Shown here one piece after another: positions 44,274 to 55,863 of a DNA stretch of 64,000 bases (within the stretch, counting starts at the first letter, position 1; each line of letters begins with the position of its first letter). Made by a program: the position numbers and the translations under genes. The stretch covers positions 777,558,809 through 777,622,808 of the forward strand of contig CM057339.1 in the NCBI GenBank assembly GCA_030015575.1. The letters run 5' to 3'. Under the pieces are notes generated by a model that was not told the DNA's origin, searched no databases, and saw nothing but the letters and a program-made list of their open reading frames with translations. The stretch comes from Agapanthus africanus (Eukaryota; Streptophyta; Magnoliopsida; Asparagales; Amaryllidaceae).

Positions 44274-44968
44274 GTTGTGTTAGGGTGTATGGAGTTGGAT
44301 ATAATACGCATGTCCGAACCACTTCAAAATTTAAATCGTATCTTTAGAGCTTTTTTCTTCAAAATTCAAATCTTAGTTATTGTACACATATTGGACAGCA
44401 TGCGTGTTTAGTAGGTGTAATTGGAGTGGCATAATCATATGTTTTTTTAATTTCTTGATTTTTTTCATCGATTTTTAGTTGAGCGTACTACCAATTATGG
44501 ATAGTTTAATATATTTTTGTACCGAAGAGATCTAGCGACGATAAACAATACAAGGAATATATGAGAGATACTATTTGCAATTAATCTTATGAAGTATCCT
44601 GATAATTATTTAAATAGACAGACTTGAACTGCATTGAATTTAGTTTTGTAAACTCAATCACAATATAGTCGACCTCATATAGCACTTGTACCATTGCAAG
44701 AGACTTACGAGCACAAACATCTCTTCCATTGGTTGCCAAAAGACTTAAAATAACACTCAAATTATATTTTAAACAACATATATAAAAACAAGTTTTAGAG
44801 TTAAATTAGATAATCATTTAGAGTAAATATTATTTTGCGCATGGAGAGAGTCATCAAGTGGTGTGATGTTAACATATTGAAAAGCTTAAGGCCAAAATCC
44901 TAACAATGCCATGTTTTGGTTTCAATTTAGAGTTTAGAAAATCACGGTTATCTAAGCTCAAATTGGAG
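44274..44968. other. AT-rich sequence between the two retroelement blocks
   Basis: No gene recognised. The last 80 bases (about 44890-44973) form imperfect inverted repeats with 56402-56560 on the far side of element F. This suggests F landed in a small inverted-repeat element. Confidence 0.4.
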
Positions 44969-44973
44969 ATAAT

Positions 44974-45501
44974 TGTTGGGGACGGAGAAGCCAATGCACG
45001 GAATAATGCTTACGACAAACCATATCACGCAATCAACAACCAATCTCGCAATTAATAACGAAAAGACAGATTAATAACAACGCGAGAATAAATAAATAGA
45101 AACAAAAAGACGGGGGATTTGTTAACGAGGTTCACCCACCGTATGGCCAGTCCCTGGCAGAGCGGAATCTACAGTATCTACTATAATCTTGAATCAAATA
45201 AACCATAAGCAAACCTTAGAAGATTTCTCTCAAATCCCTCTAGATCTAAGCCGTCACCCTCTTATACAGTGATCACTCTTCTATTTGGCTGTCCATAAAA
45301 CATATAAGAGATCCCTATTTATACACAAACCAATTCCTTAATTAAGAAGCTACCATAATTAAGAAACTGCCATAAAACTCTCCTTAATTAAGAAATTGCC
45401 ATAAGACACTCTTTAATTAAGAAACTGTTGTTTTGGTAAAATCTGATATGGTCTGTGTGCACGTGCTGACATCTGCGTGAAGTTTCTCCATAACTTTAAC
45501 A
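44974..45501 (-). repeat. 3' LTR of element F
   Basis: TGTTGGGGAC...CTTTAACA. TATA box (TATAAATAG on the minus strand) at 45315-45323. The polypurine tract AAGTGGGAGAT (minus strand) abuts it at 45502-45512. Confidence 0.85.
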
Positions 45502-45579
45502 ATCTCCCACTTGAAGATACTTCAGCCTTGATTCCCAACGGTAGTAGACTTCACATGACTCCGCTCTACTCTCTCCTCA

Positions 45580-45960
45580 TCAGATTTTCATGGAGAGGTT
45601 CACCAACCCACAACAGACACCCAGCTTATCTCTGTCTACGACCTTGGTGAACATATCCGCCGAATTCTTTTCTCCCGCGATCTTCTGTAGTGTCAACTCG
45701 CCTTTTTCTACCGCTATGCGTATGAAGTGGTATCGCATTTTGATGTGCTTCGTCTGAGAGTGATATGATGTATTCTTCGTCAAATGTATCGCACTTTGGC
45801 TGTCACTCCACAGGGTATTGAAATCTTGTTTTTTTCCCAATAATTCTTCAAGTAGCCCTTGCAACCATATCATTTCCTTGCTAGATGCCGTGATCGTCGC
45901 GTATTCAGCCTCCGTAATCGACAATGCCACTACCTTTTGCAATTGAGAGATCCAACTCAT
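45580..45960 (-). pseudogene. RNase H C-terminal part of element F
   Basis: Open segment with the copia RNase H landmarks SITEAEY, WSDSQSAIHLTKN and H.QTKHI, then the ADMFTK tail. It digests the RNA strand during reverse transcription in live elements. Solo LTR G interrupts it upstream at 45991. The preceding part of the domain is at 49362-49578 on the far side of G, where YLRGT and DADxSGD can be read with a stop in between. Confidence 0.8.
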
Positions 45961-45985
45961 TGTTGTTCCCCCAACCGTGAATACG

Positions 45986-45990
45986 TACCC
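45986..45990. repeat. target-site duplication of solo LTR G (TACCC)
   Basis: TACCC before 45991 and again at 49357-49361. Confidence 0.85.
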
Positions 45991-48900
45991 TGTAACGACC
46001 CCAATATTACTATACCATCGTGTTTTCTTTCTTTTAGTGAAATATTGTATTTATTTATTCGTAGTATTTTTTTTATATTTTGTTTTCTATTATATATTAT
46101 TTTATTTTTCCATATATTTTTCCCAAACCCATTTCTTTAAACTAAATCTTAACCTATTCAAAATTAAACGCAAGACCTGACCCAGCCCATAACCTAAATC
46201 CAATTTCAATTTCATTTTCTTTTATAAAACTATGAGCCCAAAAGCCCACTTTCTTTTCAAGAAACAACATATATTTAATTCTAATTAAATATGTGCATGA
46301 ACAACCTTGTAGCACATTGGTTAAGTCCTTGCATTGTTATTCCAAAAGTCACATGTTCAAATCTCCATTCTTACAATTATTTTTTATCAATTTTATTCTT
46401 CTTATAACCTACAAATGAGACCTTTCATTTCCAAAATGAATGGTGACATTTCATTTCTCTTTTAAATCCCATGTTGAATGCATATATTATGATAGATAAT
46501 TCACCATTACACTATCTTTATTTGTCCTCCTCTTTCTTTTTCTTCCTCACATTTTTATATCTCTCTCTCCTCCCTCTTCACCTAGAGTCCTAAAAGAAGA
46601 ACACAAAGATATTTTCGAGAAGGTCTCGCTAGTAACGCGAGGCTATCAGCGGATAGACAAGCCCGGTAACAATACCGGCTTGTGTATGTAAGTCTCTTCT
46701 CTCTTTCCCCCTCCATCTCTTTATTCTCCTCTTGTCATATCTCGTGAATCCGCTATTCTTTTCATATCATAATCCATAAGAGAAGATAAACATAAACATA
46801 TACATATATATATAAGTTTAGATATATATGGTTCTATATGGTTTAATAATACCTTATTACCTCTTGTTCAAATTAAAGTGTTTTCAATTCTTTGTTCATG
46901 ACTATGAATGTTTATTATGAGTTGTGAGAACATAAATTTCATGCCACAATATATCTACGATATCTCATGAAATCGGTTTGCTTATTAAAAGAAAAAGGAG
47001 AAGCTTACATAAAAAAATACTAGTTAGTCTTTTTGCCGATTTTAGCATACATATAAATACCTTTACCTTTAAAATAAATTTTAGAAATTAATTTTTACTT
47101 CTGAAAATTTCATTAAATTTACATATGATAGAATATATTATATTGTACATGCTATAAAAATTTTAGATCGATCCGCATAATGGTTTAGGGATTACATCGT
47201 TTTTATTTACTGTTCATAAAAACAGAAAACTGCATTTATCGATCAACTTCTTAGACACATAACTTGGTCTAAAGATATCCAAATTGAGCAAACTCAAGTA
47301 TTTTAGATATCTACATTGAAATGTCTAGATTTTATTAGTTTTAAGTTTTTACTGAAAACCGACGTAAAATATAGAAAACTGCGTTACAATATTTAGTGAC
47401 GGATCTGGACAGAATCTGTTCCGATTCGCACACTGTTTTTAAATTGGACATAACTCGAACACCCGATGTCCGTTTGTGACAAAATTTAGATTTGTAGATG
47501 CAAAATTGATAGAAATATAATTTTCTGTATATTAAATTACTTATTAATGCATGAAACAACCTGATATAGGCTTTGATATATAGTTGTTGTCTAGAAATCT
47601 GAATTTCTGTTTTAAACGTTGATATTAAAATGATCATAACTAGAGTTTAAGAAATCCAAATCATGTGAATTTTGGTGTTATGGATAAGTACATTGAAATA
47701 CCTACAATTTTCTAATAACTTTCTTAACCTGAAACCTGATGGAAATTGACCGAAACTATATTTTAAAAATATGTGACGGTGCCGAATAGATTCTGATCTG
47801 TTTTGCGCGACGATACAAAAACATATATACCTCCCAAACCGGTAGTCGTATTTAGGTGAAACTGGAACTCACGCATGAAAAACACTTATAGACGTATTTC
47901 TGATTATATTCCGCATTCGTTTGACTTGATTAATTAGTCGTACATAATATTTCTTTACAGCATTGTTTATGGAAGTTACTCGAATAATATACTTGACTCA
48001 TTTCATGCTATTCGAACACGTATACATATTTATCTTGATTTTTAAATTGTTGTATGTGCATCAAGACGATAATTAAATACTTGATATGTATTTTGAAAAT
48101 ACATCAAAACTATTTTACATAAACCCCCTCAAGTTATACTAAATTACAATAAGGACCCTAGTAAACATAGGTTAAAGCGGGACCAGTCTCTTGAGCCTCA
48201 GGGAGCCGGAGATATGGGTGCTTGCCTATTTAAGGTAGACAACATAACAAACGGTGTTATCAACACGGTAATCGTCTTTGAAAAAGACACAAATCCTGCC
48301 GCCCATGTGCAACTGTTACCGATAACACCAAAACCTAATTCAGGACTTCAATTTCTTTTCTAAATTGTCTGACTCGGACTGAGTCTCATTATAATTAATC
48401 TGACTTGAATATGATTCAAGTACAAACTGCAATTCAACATGAACCCATGAATCCATATATTTAATATATTCAATCTGTATTGACCGAACCGAACCATAGA
48501 TATACTTCCATTTACATGATTCTCCAGTTGCATTCATGCTTCTCCAGTTACATCCATTTACTGATATCATAGTTTCGTCAAGTCATCCAATTATTCAATC
48601 TATATTACAAGACAATACAAGTTGCAATACAATACAAACAATATAATCAAGACATCGCGGGGTTTAAGGGTTAGATTGGTACGAAAGGTGTTAAAAGTGG
48701 CACGAGACTGCAAAATTAAGACACTTAACCTGAATCCAATTGCCGTTGTTCCGGGTTGTATAACAGAGCCTTGTGCTTCCATTTGCCTCTAGTCTCTGGC
48801 ATATAGAGACTCCTCTCGTATACACTGGCATCCTTCTGTACCAAGCTACAAACAACAGCGTTAATACTAAATACAACATTATAACAATATAAGACAACTA

Positions 48901-49356
48901 TAAAAGTTACACTCTCTCTTACTCTCTGTCTATTCTACTTCTCCCTTATCTTTGGGACTTACCGAACGATTGTTCGCTAACGACATTCCTTCTCTTTCTT
49001 CTTTGGAATGTTGTCAGGTGATCTGGACACTCAGGAGATCGAGCCTACTAGTGAGGATTTGGACCAGCTTTCCTACGACCCAGAGCTCTAGCTTCATTGT
49101 ACACACTTTTATTTCAGTACTTTTCATTTCTGTTATGCCACTGTTTAGGCATTGCTTTCATTCAGATGTATTTACTTTTCCATGTACTGTAAAAGAATGT
49201 TAATAAATAAAGTTGTTGTTCGGTTATACCTACTGTCTTTGTCTCTTGTGCATTTTTATTTATATTGCTTAGATACGCTTAGCGTATTTACTTCAGAGTA
49301 AATACATAGCGGCCAGTCGCGCCCTCTGCCCGTACACCGGGAAGCGGGACGTGACA
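45991..49356 (+). mobile_element. solo LTR G (gypsy-type), plus strand
   Basis: 3366 bp, TGTAACGACCCC...GCGGGACGTGACA, with TSD TACCC. No internal region, primer site or coding domain. Its 3' third (about 48085-49356) is about 90% identical to H in inverted orientation. It carries a tRNA-like A-box/B-box module at 46303-46367. A TTTTATAT box followed by a CT-rich stretch near 46551 could be a promoter. The ORF 48952-49203 recurs in H with mostly amino-acid-changing differences, so I do not call it a gene. Confidence 0.85.
46303..46367 (+). other. tRNA-like Pol III box module in LTR G
   Basis: TAGCACATTGG (46310-46320) resembles a tRNA A box. TGTTCAAATCTCC (46354-46366) resembles a B box. Spacing is about 34 bases, as in tRNA genes. 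I cannot fold a full cloverleaf. It may derive from a tRNA or SINE, and the homologous position in H has the same module. Confidence 0.5.
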
Positions 49357-49361
49357 TACCC

Positions 49362-49578
49362 CATCATGCTCTTACCACTATCTCGATCTCCCGATTAGTC
49401 CGCATCAACGTAATCTTGCACCTTTAGAAAGTCACCCCCGAAATATAAACAGTGACTTGATGTACCCCTCAGATACCTCAACATCCGCTTCACCGCATTT
49501 CAATGTTCCTTCCCCGAGTTTTGCATATACCTGCTAACAATTCCCATTGCATATACAATTTATGGTCGCATACTCACC
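49362..49578 (-). pseudogene. RT/RNase H fragment of element F between G and H
   Basis: About 220 bp of copia pol left between the two solo LTRs. The minus strand reads through a RYMQNSGKEHW / YLRGT / DAD.SGD region, the start of copia RNase H, with one stop codon. It joins 45985-45580 on one side and 52463 onward on the other. Confidence 0.75.
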
Positions 49579-49583
49579 ATCGC
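49579..49583. repeat. target-site duplication of solo LTR H (ATCGC)
   Basis: ATCGC before 49584 and again at 52458-52462. Confidence 0.85.
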
Positions 49584-52457
49584 TGTCACGCCCCGCTTCC
49601 CAGTGTACAGGCAGAAGACGCGACGAGGCCGCTACGTATATACGCAGAAGTACATACGCTAAGCGTATAAGCAATATAAAAGTAAAAGTACACAAGGAAC
49701 AAAATGTAATGAAACAACAACTTTATTTATTAACATTCTTTTGTACAATGCATGGAAAGATAAATACATGAAATAAAGCGATGCCTAAACAATGGCATAA
49801 CAGAAATGAAAAGTACTGAAATAAAAATGTGTACAATGAAACTAGAGCTCTGGGTCGTAGGAAAGCTAGTCCAAGTCCTCACTAATAGGCTCGATCTCCT
49901 GAGTGTCCATATCACCTGACAACATTCCAAAGAATAAAGAGAAGGAATGTCGTCAGCGAACAATCGCTCGGTAAGTCCCAAAGATAAGGGAAAAAATAGA
50001 ATAGACAGAAAGAGAGAGAGAGAGTAGCTTTTAAAGTTGTATTATATTGTTATAATGTTGTATTTAGTGTTAACGATGTTGTTTGTAGTTTGGTACAGAA
50101 GGATGCCAGTGTATACGAGAGGAGTCTCTATATGCCAGAGACTAGAGGCACGTGTAGTATAAGGAACCATTTATGCCACGGTATAACAACAACGGAATAT
50201 AGATTAGGTGTATTAAATCTTACAGTCTCGTGCCACTTCTAACACCTTCCGTACCAATCTACCCCTTAAACCCCACGATGTCTTGTATTGTATTGTTTGT
50301 GTTGTATTATAAATTGTATTGTCTTGTATATATGGATGACTTGCCGAAACCATGATATCAGTAAATGGATGTAACTGGAGAATCATGTAAATAGAAGTAT
50401 ATCCATAGTTCGGTTCAGTCAATACAGATTAAATAGATTGAATATAAGTATTCATGTTGAATTGTAGATTGTAAATTATACTTGAATTATATTCAAGTCA
50501 GATTATTAAGAAGAGACTCAGTCTGAGGCAGAACAATTAGAAAAGAAATTGAAGTCCTGATTGTTTTGATGTTATCGGCAACCGCTGCACATGGACGGCA
50601 GGATTTGTGTCTTTTTCAAAGACGATTACCGTGTTGATAACACCGTTGTTAAGTTGTCTATCTTAAATAGGCAAGCATCCACTTCTCCGGCTCCCTGAGG
50701 CTCAAGAGATTGGTCCCGCTTAAACCTCTATTTACTAGGGTCCTTAGGGTAATTTATAGAACTTGAGGGGGGTTTATGTAAAAATAATTTGTATACTTTT
50801 CAAAATACACCCCAAGTATTTATTTATCGTCTTTAGAGTTTTTCATAGTTGTAGGTTTTATATTTGTGACATTTCTACTGAATAAACCTATTTTTCATAA
50901 TACATGGTATTTATTTGTAATATTGAACATGTACGGATTTCATGGTATTTTAATGTAAAGTGATCCTTGTGATTTTTAGAAAAAGTTGGAATATTTATAT
51001 TATTACAAAATAGATATTTTAATGATACATATGTATATATATATATATTTATATAAAAATAAATTTTAATATATATTATATTTCTAGAAATCTCATTTTC
51101 TTAAAATATTCGTATTTTAAATTTTCGAGACCAAATGCTCCTTGCGGAGGTCTGAATCTCGCACTACTAAGCCCAGGGATGTGCGATAATCCGCACCATC
51201 CCAATCGGGTTCCCCAAAGTGGGTTGTAGCGGCGCTTTGCAAAGATTTATAAAAAATACGAATTCTTATAGAAAACGGTTTTTAATAGTTATTGGTATTT
51301 ATATGTAAAGTTTCGTTTTCCCGTATTCTCTGTTCCCGAAAGGTATTGTGCTATGTTGCATATGAGTGTTGTGAGGAGGTAGGTCATTACCTCGTGATCT
51401 ACTTAAAGGTATAACAAGTTTGTGATGTTTTAATGTCGAAATGAAACTACATGGTATTTTAATGAAAAAGAGCGGTACAAGTTACAAAATAAAATAGATT
51501 GTCATGAGACTTGTTCAACATGTTTATTAATATTTAATAGTCAATATGTAATAATTTGGTATGATTTGTATTTAAGAAAAAGTTGAATTTTTAGAAAGAA
51601 CCGAATCGGAAATCGGATTAATTCCGATTCCGTCGGGTTTTGGAATTTCGTATTTTTAGAAAAGAAAAGAGAAGATGGAGGTGGGACTTACGGGTCTAGA
51701 GCTTAGAAAAGAGAGAGAGAAAGCGGTAGGAGGCGTTGGTGCGTCGTTTCGTCGCCGGGAGCTCCTAGGGTTGTCGTCGGAAAATCGCCGAAGCTTTCGC
51801 CTTTTGCTAACTCCAAAAGTACACTAAACTTCTAGGGATTTCTTGAGAGTTTAGATCAAAATTTTGGAGTGAGGGGTGTGTGTCTAGGGGTTGTATTTAT
51901 AGGGTAAGGCTGGGGTTTAGGATAGGCGAAAGGTTGAATTGAAAAAAATGTATTAAAATGTATTAAAAATGGAATAATTAGGGTTTTAATGGGTCTCTGG
52001 AACCGATCCAAGGTAATAAAGTATGCAGGAGTGATGGGGAGGTGAAGAGTCCTAACTTTCATGTTGGGGACTCGGCGGTCCGGCCGGCCGGCGGCGGCCC
52101 GAGTCGGCCGAGTCGTCGGCCGAGTTCGGCCGAGTCAGGTGCCTAGAATATTCCCCGTCGTTTCATTAACCCCCTGGGCCAGTTAGTTTTATTAGTGTAG
52201 TGGGGTTTTACGGGTTTAGCACGTATAGACTCTAAAAATATTAAAATAAAACAATATTAAAAATAAAGTGGGGTATGGGATTTGAACTCTGGTTGCTTGG
52301 TTCAACAGTGCAGCAGGGTATTACCAATGAGCTACAAGCTCCTTCTTGCTATTAAAAAGCAAATCAATTACTTATAGCAATCACGGTAAATGCAAATACC
52401 CCAAGTATACATTAATTTTTACACAAATTTTTGTACACCAAAATTGGAGTTGTTACA
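49584..52457 (-). mobile_element. solo LTR H (same family as G), minus strand
   Basis: 2874 bp, TGTCACGCCCCGC...GTTGTTACA on the plus strand, TSD ATCGC. The first 1.2 kb mirrors the 3' end of G. It also has a GC-rich patch at 52064-52138 (repeated CGGCCGAGT words) and a tRNA-like module at 52274-52337. No internal region is present. Confidence 0.85.
52274..52337 (-). other. tRNA-like Pol III box module in LTR H
   Basis: On the minus strand TAGCTCATTGGT (52334-52323) fits an A box. GAGTTCAAATCCC (52289-52277) fits a B box at 9 of 11 core positions. It lies about 120-185 bases from the 5' end of the LTR, versus about 310-375 in G. Confidence 0.5.
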
Positions 52458-52462
52458 ATCGC

Positions 52463-53330
52463 ATACATCAAACTCCCTACCGCATATGCATAAGGCTCGC
52501 TTGCTATCCTATCTTTATGCTCTTGAGTTGTCGGGCGCAACTCTTCATTGAGTTTGAAATGCTTTGCTAAGGGCGTACTCACCGGTTTTGACTTGTCCAT
52601 GTTGAACCGCTACAAAACCTTCTTGATGTAGTCCCTTTGCGATAATCACAGCTTCCGCTGCTTCCTATCTCTCACGATCTTCATGCTCAGGATTTGTTTG
52701 GCCGCTCCCAAATCCTTCATAGAGGATTTTTTAACCATCATCTTCTTCAGACTTTGAATTTTCTCGAAATTCGAACCCGCTATCAATATTCCATCCACGT
52801 AAAATGACAAAATATGTAGTCTCGGTCCTTGAAAGTCTGAATGTACACACAGCAATCCGATTCACAGCGCACAAATCCCGTTTCGAACATAAACTGATCG
52901 AATTTGAGATACCATTACCTTGAGGACATACAAGCCTTTTTCGCAGTTTACATACCATATTCTCTTTTCCCTTCATTTTGTATCCAGGTGGCTGCATCAG
53001 ATAGATCTCCTCTAAATCTCCATGAAGGAACGCAGTCTTGACATGCAGCTACTCCAAGTGCAAATCCTCCATCGAGACGATATTGAAGATCATTCGAATA
53101 TATGTCATCTTCATGACTGGAGAAAAAATCTCTTGATAGTCAATTCCTTACTTGTGCGCATATCCTTTGACCACCAAGCGAGTCTTGCATTGCTTCACAC
53201 CATTGGCCTCATCTTTAATTCTGTATCTATTCAGCAATGCTTTCTGACCCTTAGGTAGCTTCACCAGATCCCATATACGCTTCAAAGAATCTATATCCTC
53301 GTTCATAGCTTACCCCCACTGCTTGCTAAC
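52463..53330 (-). pseudogene. RT of element F, frameshifted
   Basis: Copia RT in pieces. 52600-52463 contains KPVSTPL and the GSLMYA segment. 52855-52646 contains the catalytic strand as YVDG where family members have YVDD, then ILIAGS and MKDLG. 53330-52860 carries the N-terminal portion in mixed frames. Loss of the second catalytic aspartate alone would inactivate it. Confidence 0.8.
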
Positions 53331-53423
53331 ACCGTCGCTTTTTGCTTTTTCAAGGGATTCGGGCTCCCCCGTGTCTATGTACAGAATGAAGTCGGTCACA
53401 ATTCTTTCAAGTAGCAGCCTATC

Positions 53424-54455
53424 TCATGTAGATCTCCTCAGAACTGGTACATCTGGTTGCTGAATATGGTCACCATCATATTCTTGAACCTGATCCTGCA
53501 CTGCAGTTTCCTCCACGTTCTGATCTCCGCCTATAGGTACCTGAATACTGTATTGAGTTCCGTCCAACTTGACGAACTCCGATACCGCACCATCTTTGCC
53601 TTGCTTATCTTCTTTGTATAAGTGTTGCTCATCAAAGATAACGTTCCGGCTTCGTATTACCTTCTTGCTTGTATAATACCATAACCGATATCCGAACCCG
53701 TCTCTACCATACTCGATGAAAACAAACTTCCTAAACTTGGAGTCAAGTTTGCTCATTTCCTCCTTATCAACTAAAGAATATGCAATACAACTAAATACTT
53801 TTAGGTGCGCAAAATTAACTGGTTTACCTGACCAAATTTCTTCCGGAATGCCTCCATCAAGCGCACTTATCGAGCTTCTGTTGGTCAGATACACAATAGC
53901 ATCGATAGCTGCTGCCTATAGAAACTTTGGCACATCCGCATCCAAGGTCATGCTCCACACCCACTCTAGGATCGTCATGTTCATCCTTTCAGCGATACCA
54001 TTCTACTGCGGCATCCCCGGTACCGTCTTCAACCAATGAATACTCTTTTGCGAGTACAATGCCTCGAACTCCTGTGTGCTGTATTCCCCTCCATTATCGG
54101 ACTTAAGGAATTTTACCATAGCCCCTGTTTGGCTCTTAAACCGCTCAATCTAGTATTTGAAAATACCAAACACATCAGACTTTTTCTTCATCGCATACAC
54201 TCATGTCCTCCAGCCTGCATCATCGACGAATGTCACGAAGTACCGATTCCCGCCATAAGACTCCACCGAGACAGGACCCCATACGTCCGTCTGCACCATC
54301 TCCAGCTTCTTGGCCTTCTTTGTTACGTCTCCAATTTGAAATCTGAGCGCGCTTTGTTTCCCACAAACGCAACTATCGCAAAACTCCAACTCTACCTTCT
54401 TCATCCCCGAAAGAGACCCCTTACCCTGAAGAATTTTCATATTCTTTCTCTCCAA
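53424..54455 (-). pseudogene. integrase of element F, frameshifted
   Basis: 54455-54201 holds the zinc-binding end and first catalytic region (CDSCVCGKQ, TDVWGPV, YFVTFVDD). 53894-53424 holds the C-terminal GKP-type region (EEIWSGKPVNFAHLKVFSC, SRNVIFDE). The middle, with the remaining catalytic residues, needs frame changes to read. The integrase precedes RT, confirming Ty1/copia. Confidence 0.82.
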
Positions 54456-54993
54456 AGTGCCCCAATCTTCTATGCCCCAACAAAATCTTCGAATTTATCT
54501 CCGAACTTGCCACCAACGCAACTGAACTTCTGCTGCTCCCACTGAAGGAATACAATGAATCACTCAACTTGCCCCTTGCGACCACCAACGACCCTTTAGA
54601 AATCTTACACCGAGAATTCCCCAATGTCATAGTATATCCTTCGTTGTCTAGCTGACTTGTAGAAATTAGGTTTTTCTTCAAATCTGGAATATGTCCAGTA
54701 TTCTTTAACTTGATTTGATCTCTTCCTGACGGTTGTAGTATGATCGTCCCTTTGCCAACGATCTTATATGGCTGACCGTTTCCCACCATCACATGTCCAA
54801 GATCACCTAGAATATACTCACTGAAATGATACCGGCCCGAAGTGTAATGGAAGGATGCCCTCGAATTTTGGAACCAAGTATCCGGATTTGTGTTGCCGTT
54901 CGCCGATAAACAAAGCTCTTGTTCTCCTTGTTCATGTGTAGACTCCGCATTGGCTTTCTTTTTATCTGCCTTTCCATCCGAGTCTTTCTTCAA
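54456..54993 (-). pseudogene. protease of element F, active site lost
   Basis: Open segment. The copia protease core is readable (HIPDLKKNLIS, LGH.RLGH at its end), but the active site reads NSRASFH where this family has DSGASFH. Both the catalytic Asp and the Gly are replaced, so the enzyme would be inactive. Confidence 0.8.
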
Positions 54994-54999
54994 GAGTCG

Positions 55000-55696
55000 A
55001 CATTCGCTTTTTCTGTGACCATTTTTTCCGCAATTCTAATAGTCGTCTTGGATCTTCGCCTTCGATTTTCCTCACTTCTTATACTTTCCCTTTTCTATCA
55101 TTCTACTGCGATTCTCTACCGAAAGTGCAGAAGTTCCCGAACTCTCACTCACGGCCTTTCTCCGCATCTCATCGTTTAATATGCAACTCACTGCATCATT
55201 GAACGTGAGAGTCCTTGAGATAGAATTGCTAACCGCCATAACTAGGTTCTCCTAACTCTCCGGCAACGAACAGAGAAATAACAGGGTCCGAATCTCGTTT
55301 TCAAACATGATCGAGATGGATTCCAACTGGCTCGTCACGCTGTTGAACTCGTTCAGGTGCTCCGGCACCGAACCGTTTTCAGCCATCTTCATATTGAAAA
55401 GCTTCTTCATAAAAAATATCTTATTTGATGTCGAAGGCTTTTCATACAACTTCTCAAACATCATCATCATCACCATGATTGCCTTCTCATTTGAGATGTT
55501 AAAGGCCACCTGCGGAGTCAACGACAACCTGATCGTCGCCAGGGCTTTCCTATCCAAATGGTTTCACGTCTCATCGGTCATCTTCTCGGGATTTTCTCTT
55601 AGCAACGGAAGATACATGTCTTTTTAGTATCTGCATGCACCACCAACCATAATTGTGACCATTGAATTTTCCAATCCTTATTTTATCCTCCGCCAT
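55000..55696 (-). pseudogene. gag of element F, frameshifted
   Basis: Starts at an ATG at 55696 (MAEDKIRIGKFNG, a typical copia gag start). It continues in another frame at 55557-55252 (UBN2-type gag: MKKLFNMKM, VPEHLNEFN, TLLFLCSLPES). It ends with a degraded CCHC knuckle near 55000-55040. At least one frameshift and a stop separate the parts. Confidence 0.78.
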
Positions 55697-55845
55697 TTTT
55701 CAACTAAGTCACAGCAAACTCAACTTTCCCTTGATCTGAACCAACGCCTTCAAAATAACGATTTAAGAAAGTGGAGAAGAGGACATAGGTGTCGTTACCC
55801 GTCGTTGACCTAGATCGCAGAATTGAAGAACCCTAGGTTTTTTAA

Positions 55846-55861
55846 CCAAGCTCCGATACCA
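55846..55861 (-). promoter_or_regulatory. primer-binding site of element F (tRNA-Met)
   Basis: TGGTATCGGAGCTTGG on the minus strand, two bases inside the 5' LTR at 55864. Confidence 0.8.
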
Positions 55862-55863
55862 GT

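Noticed and set aside
48952..49203. 83-codon ORF in G matched by 49730-49981 in H
   Set aside because: The two predicted peptides are alike only because the LTRs are. Most differences change amino acids and the C-termini diverge, so no sign of coding selection.
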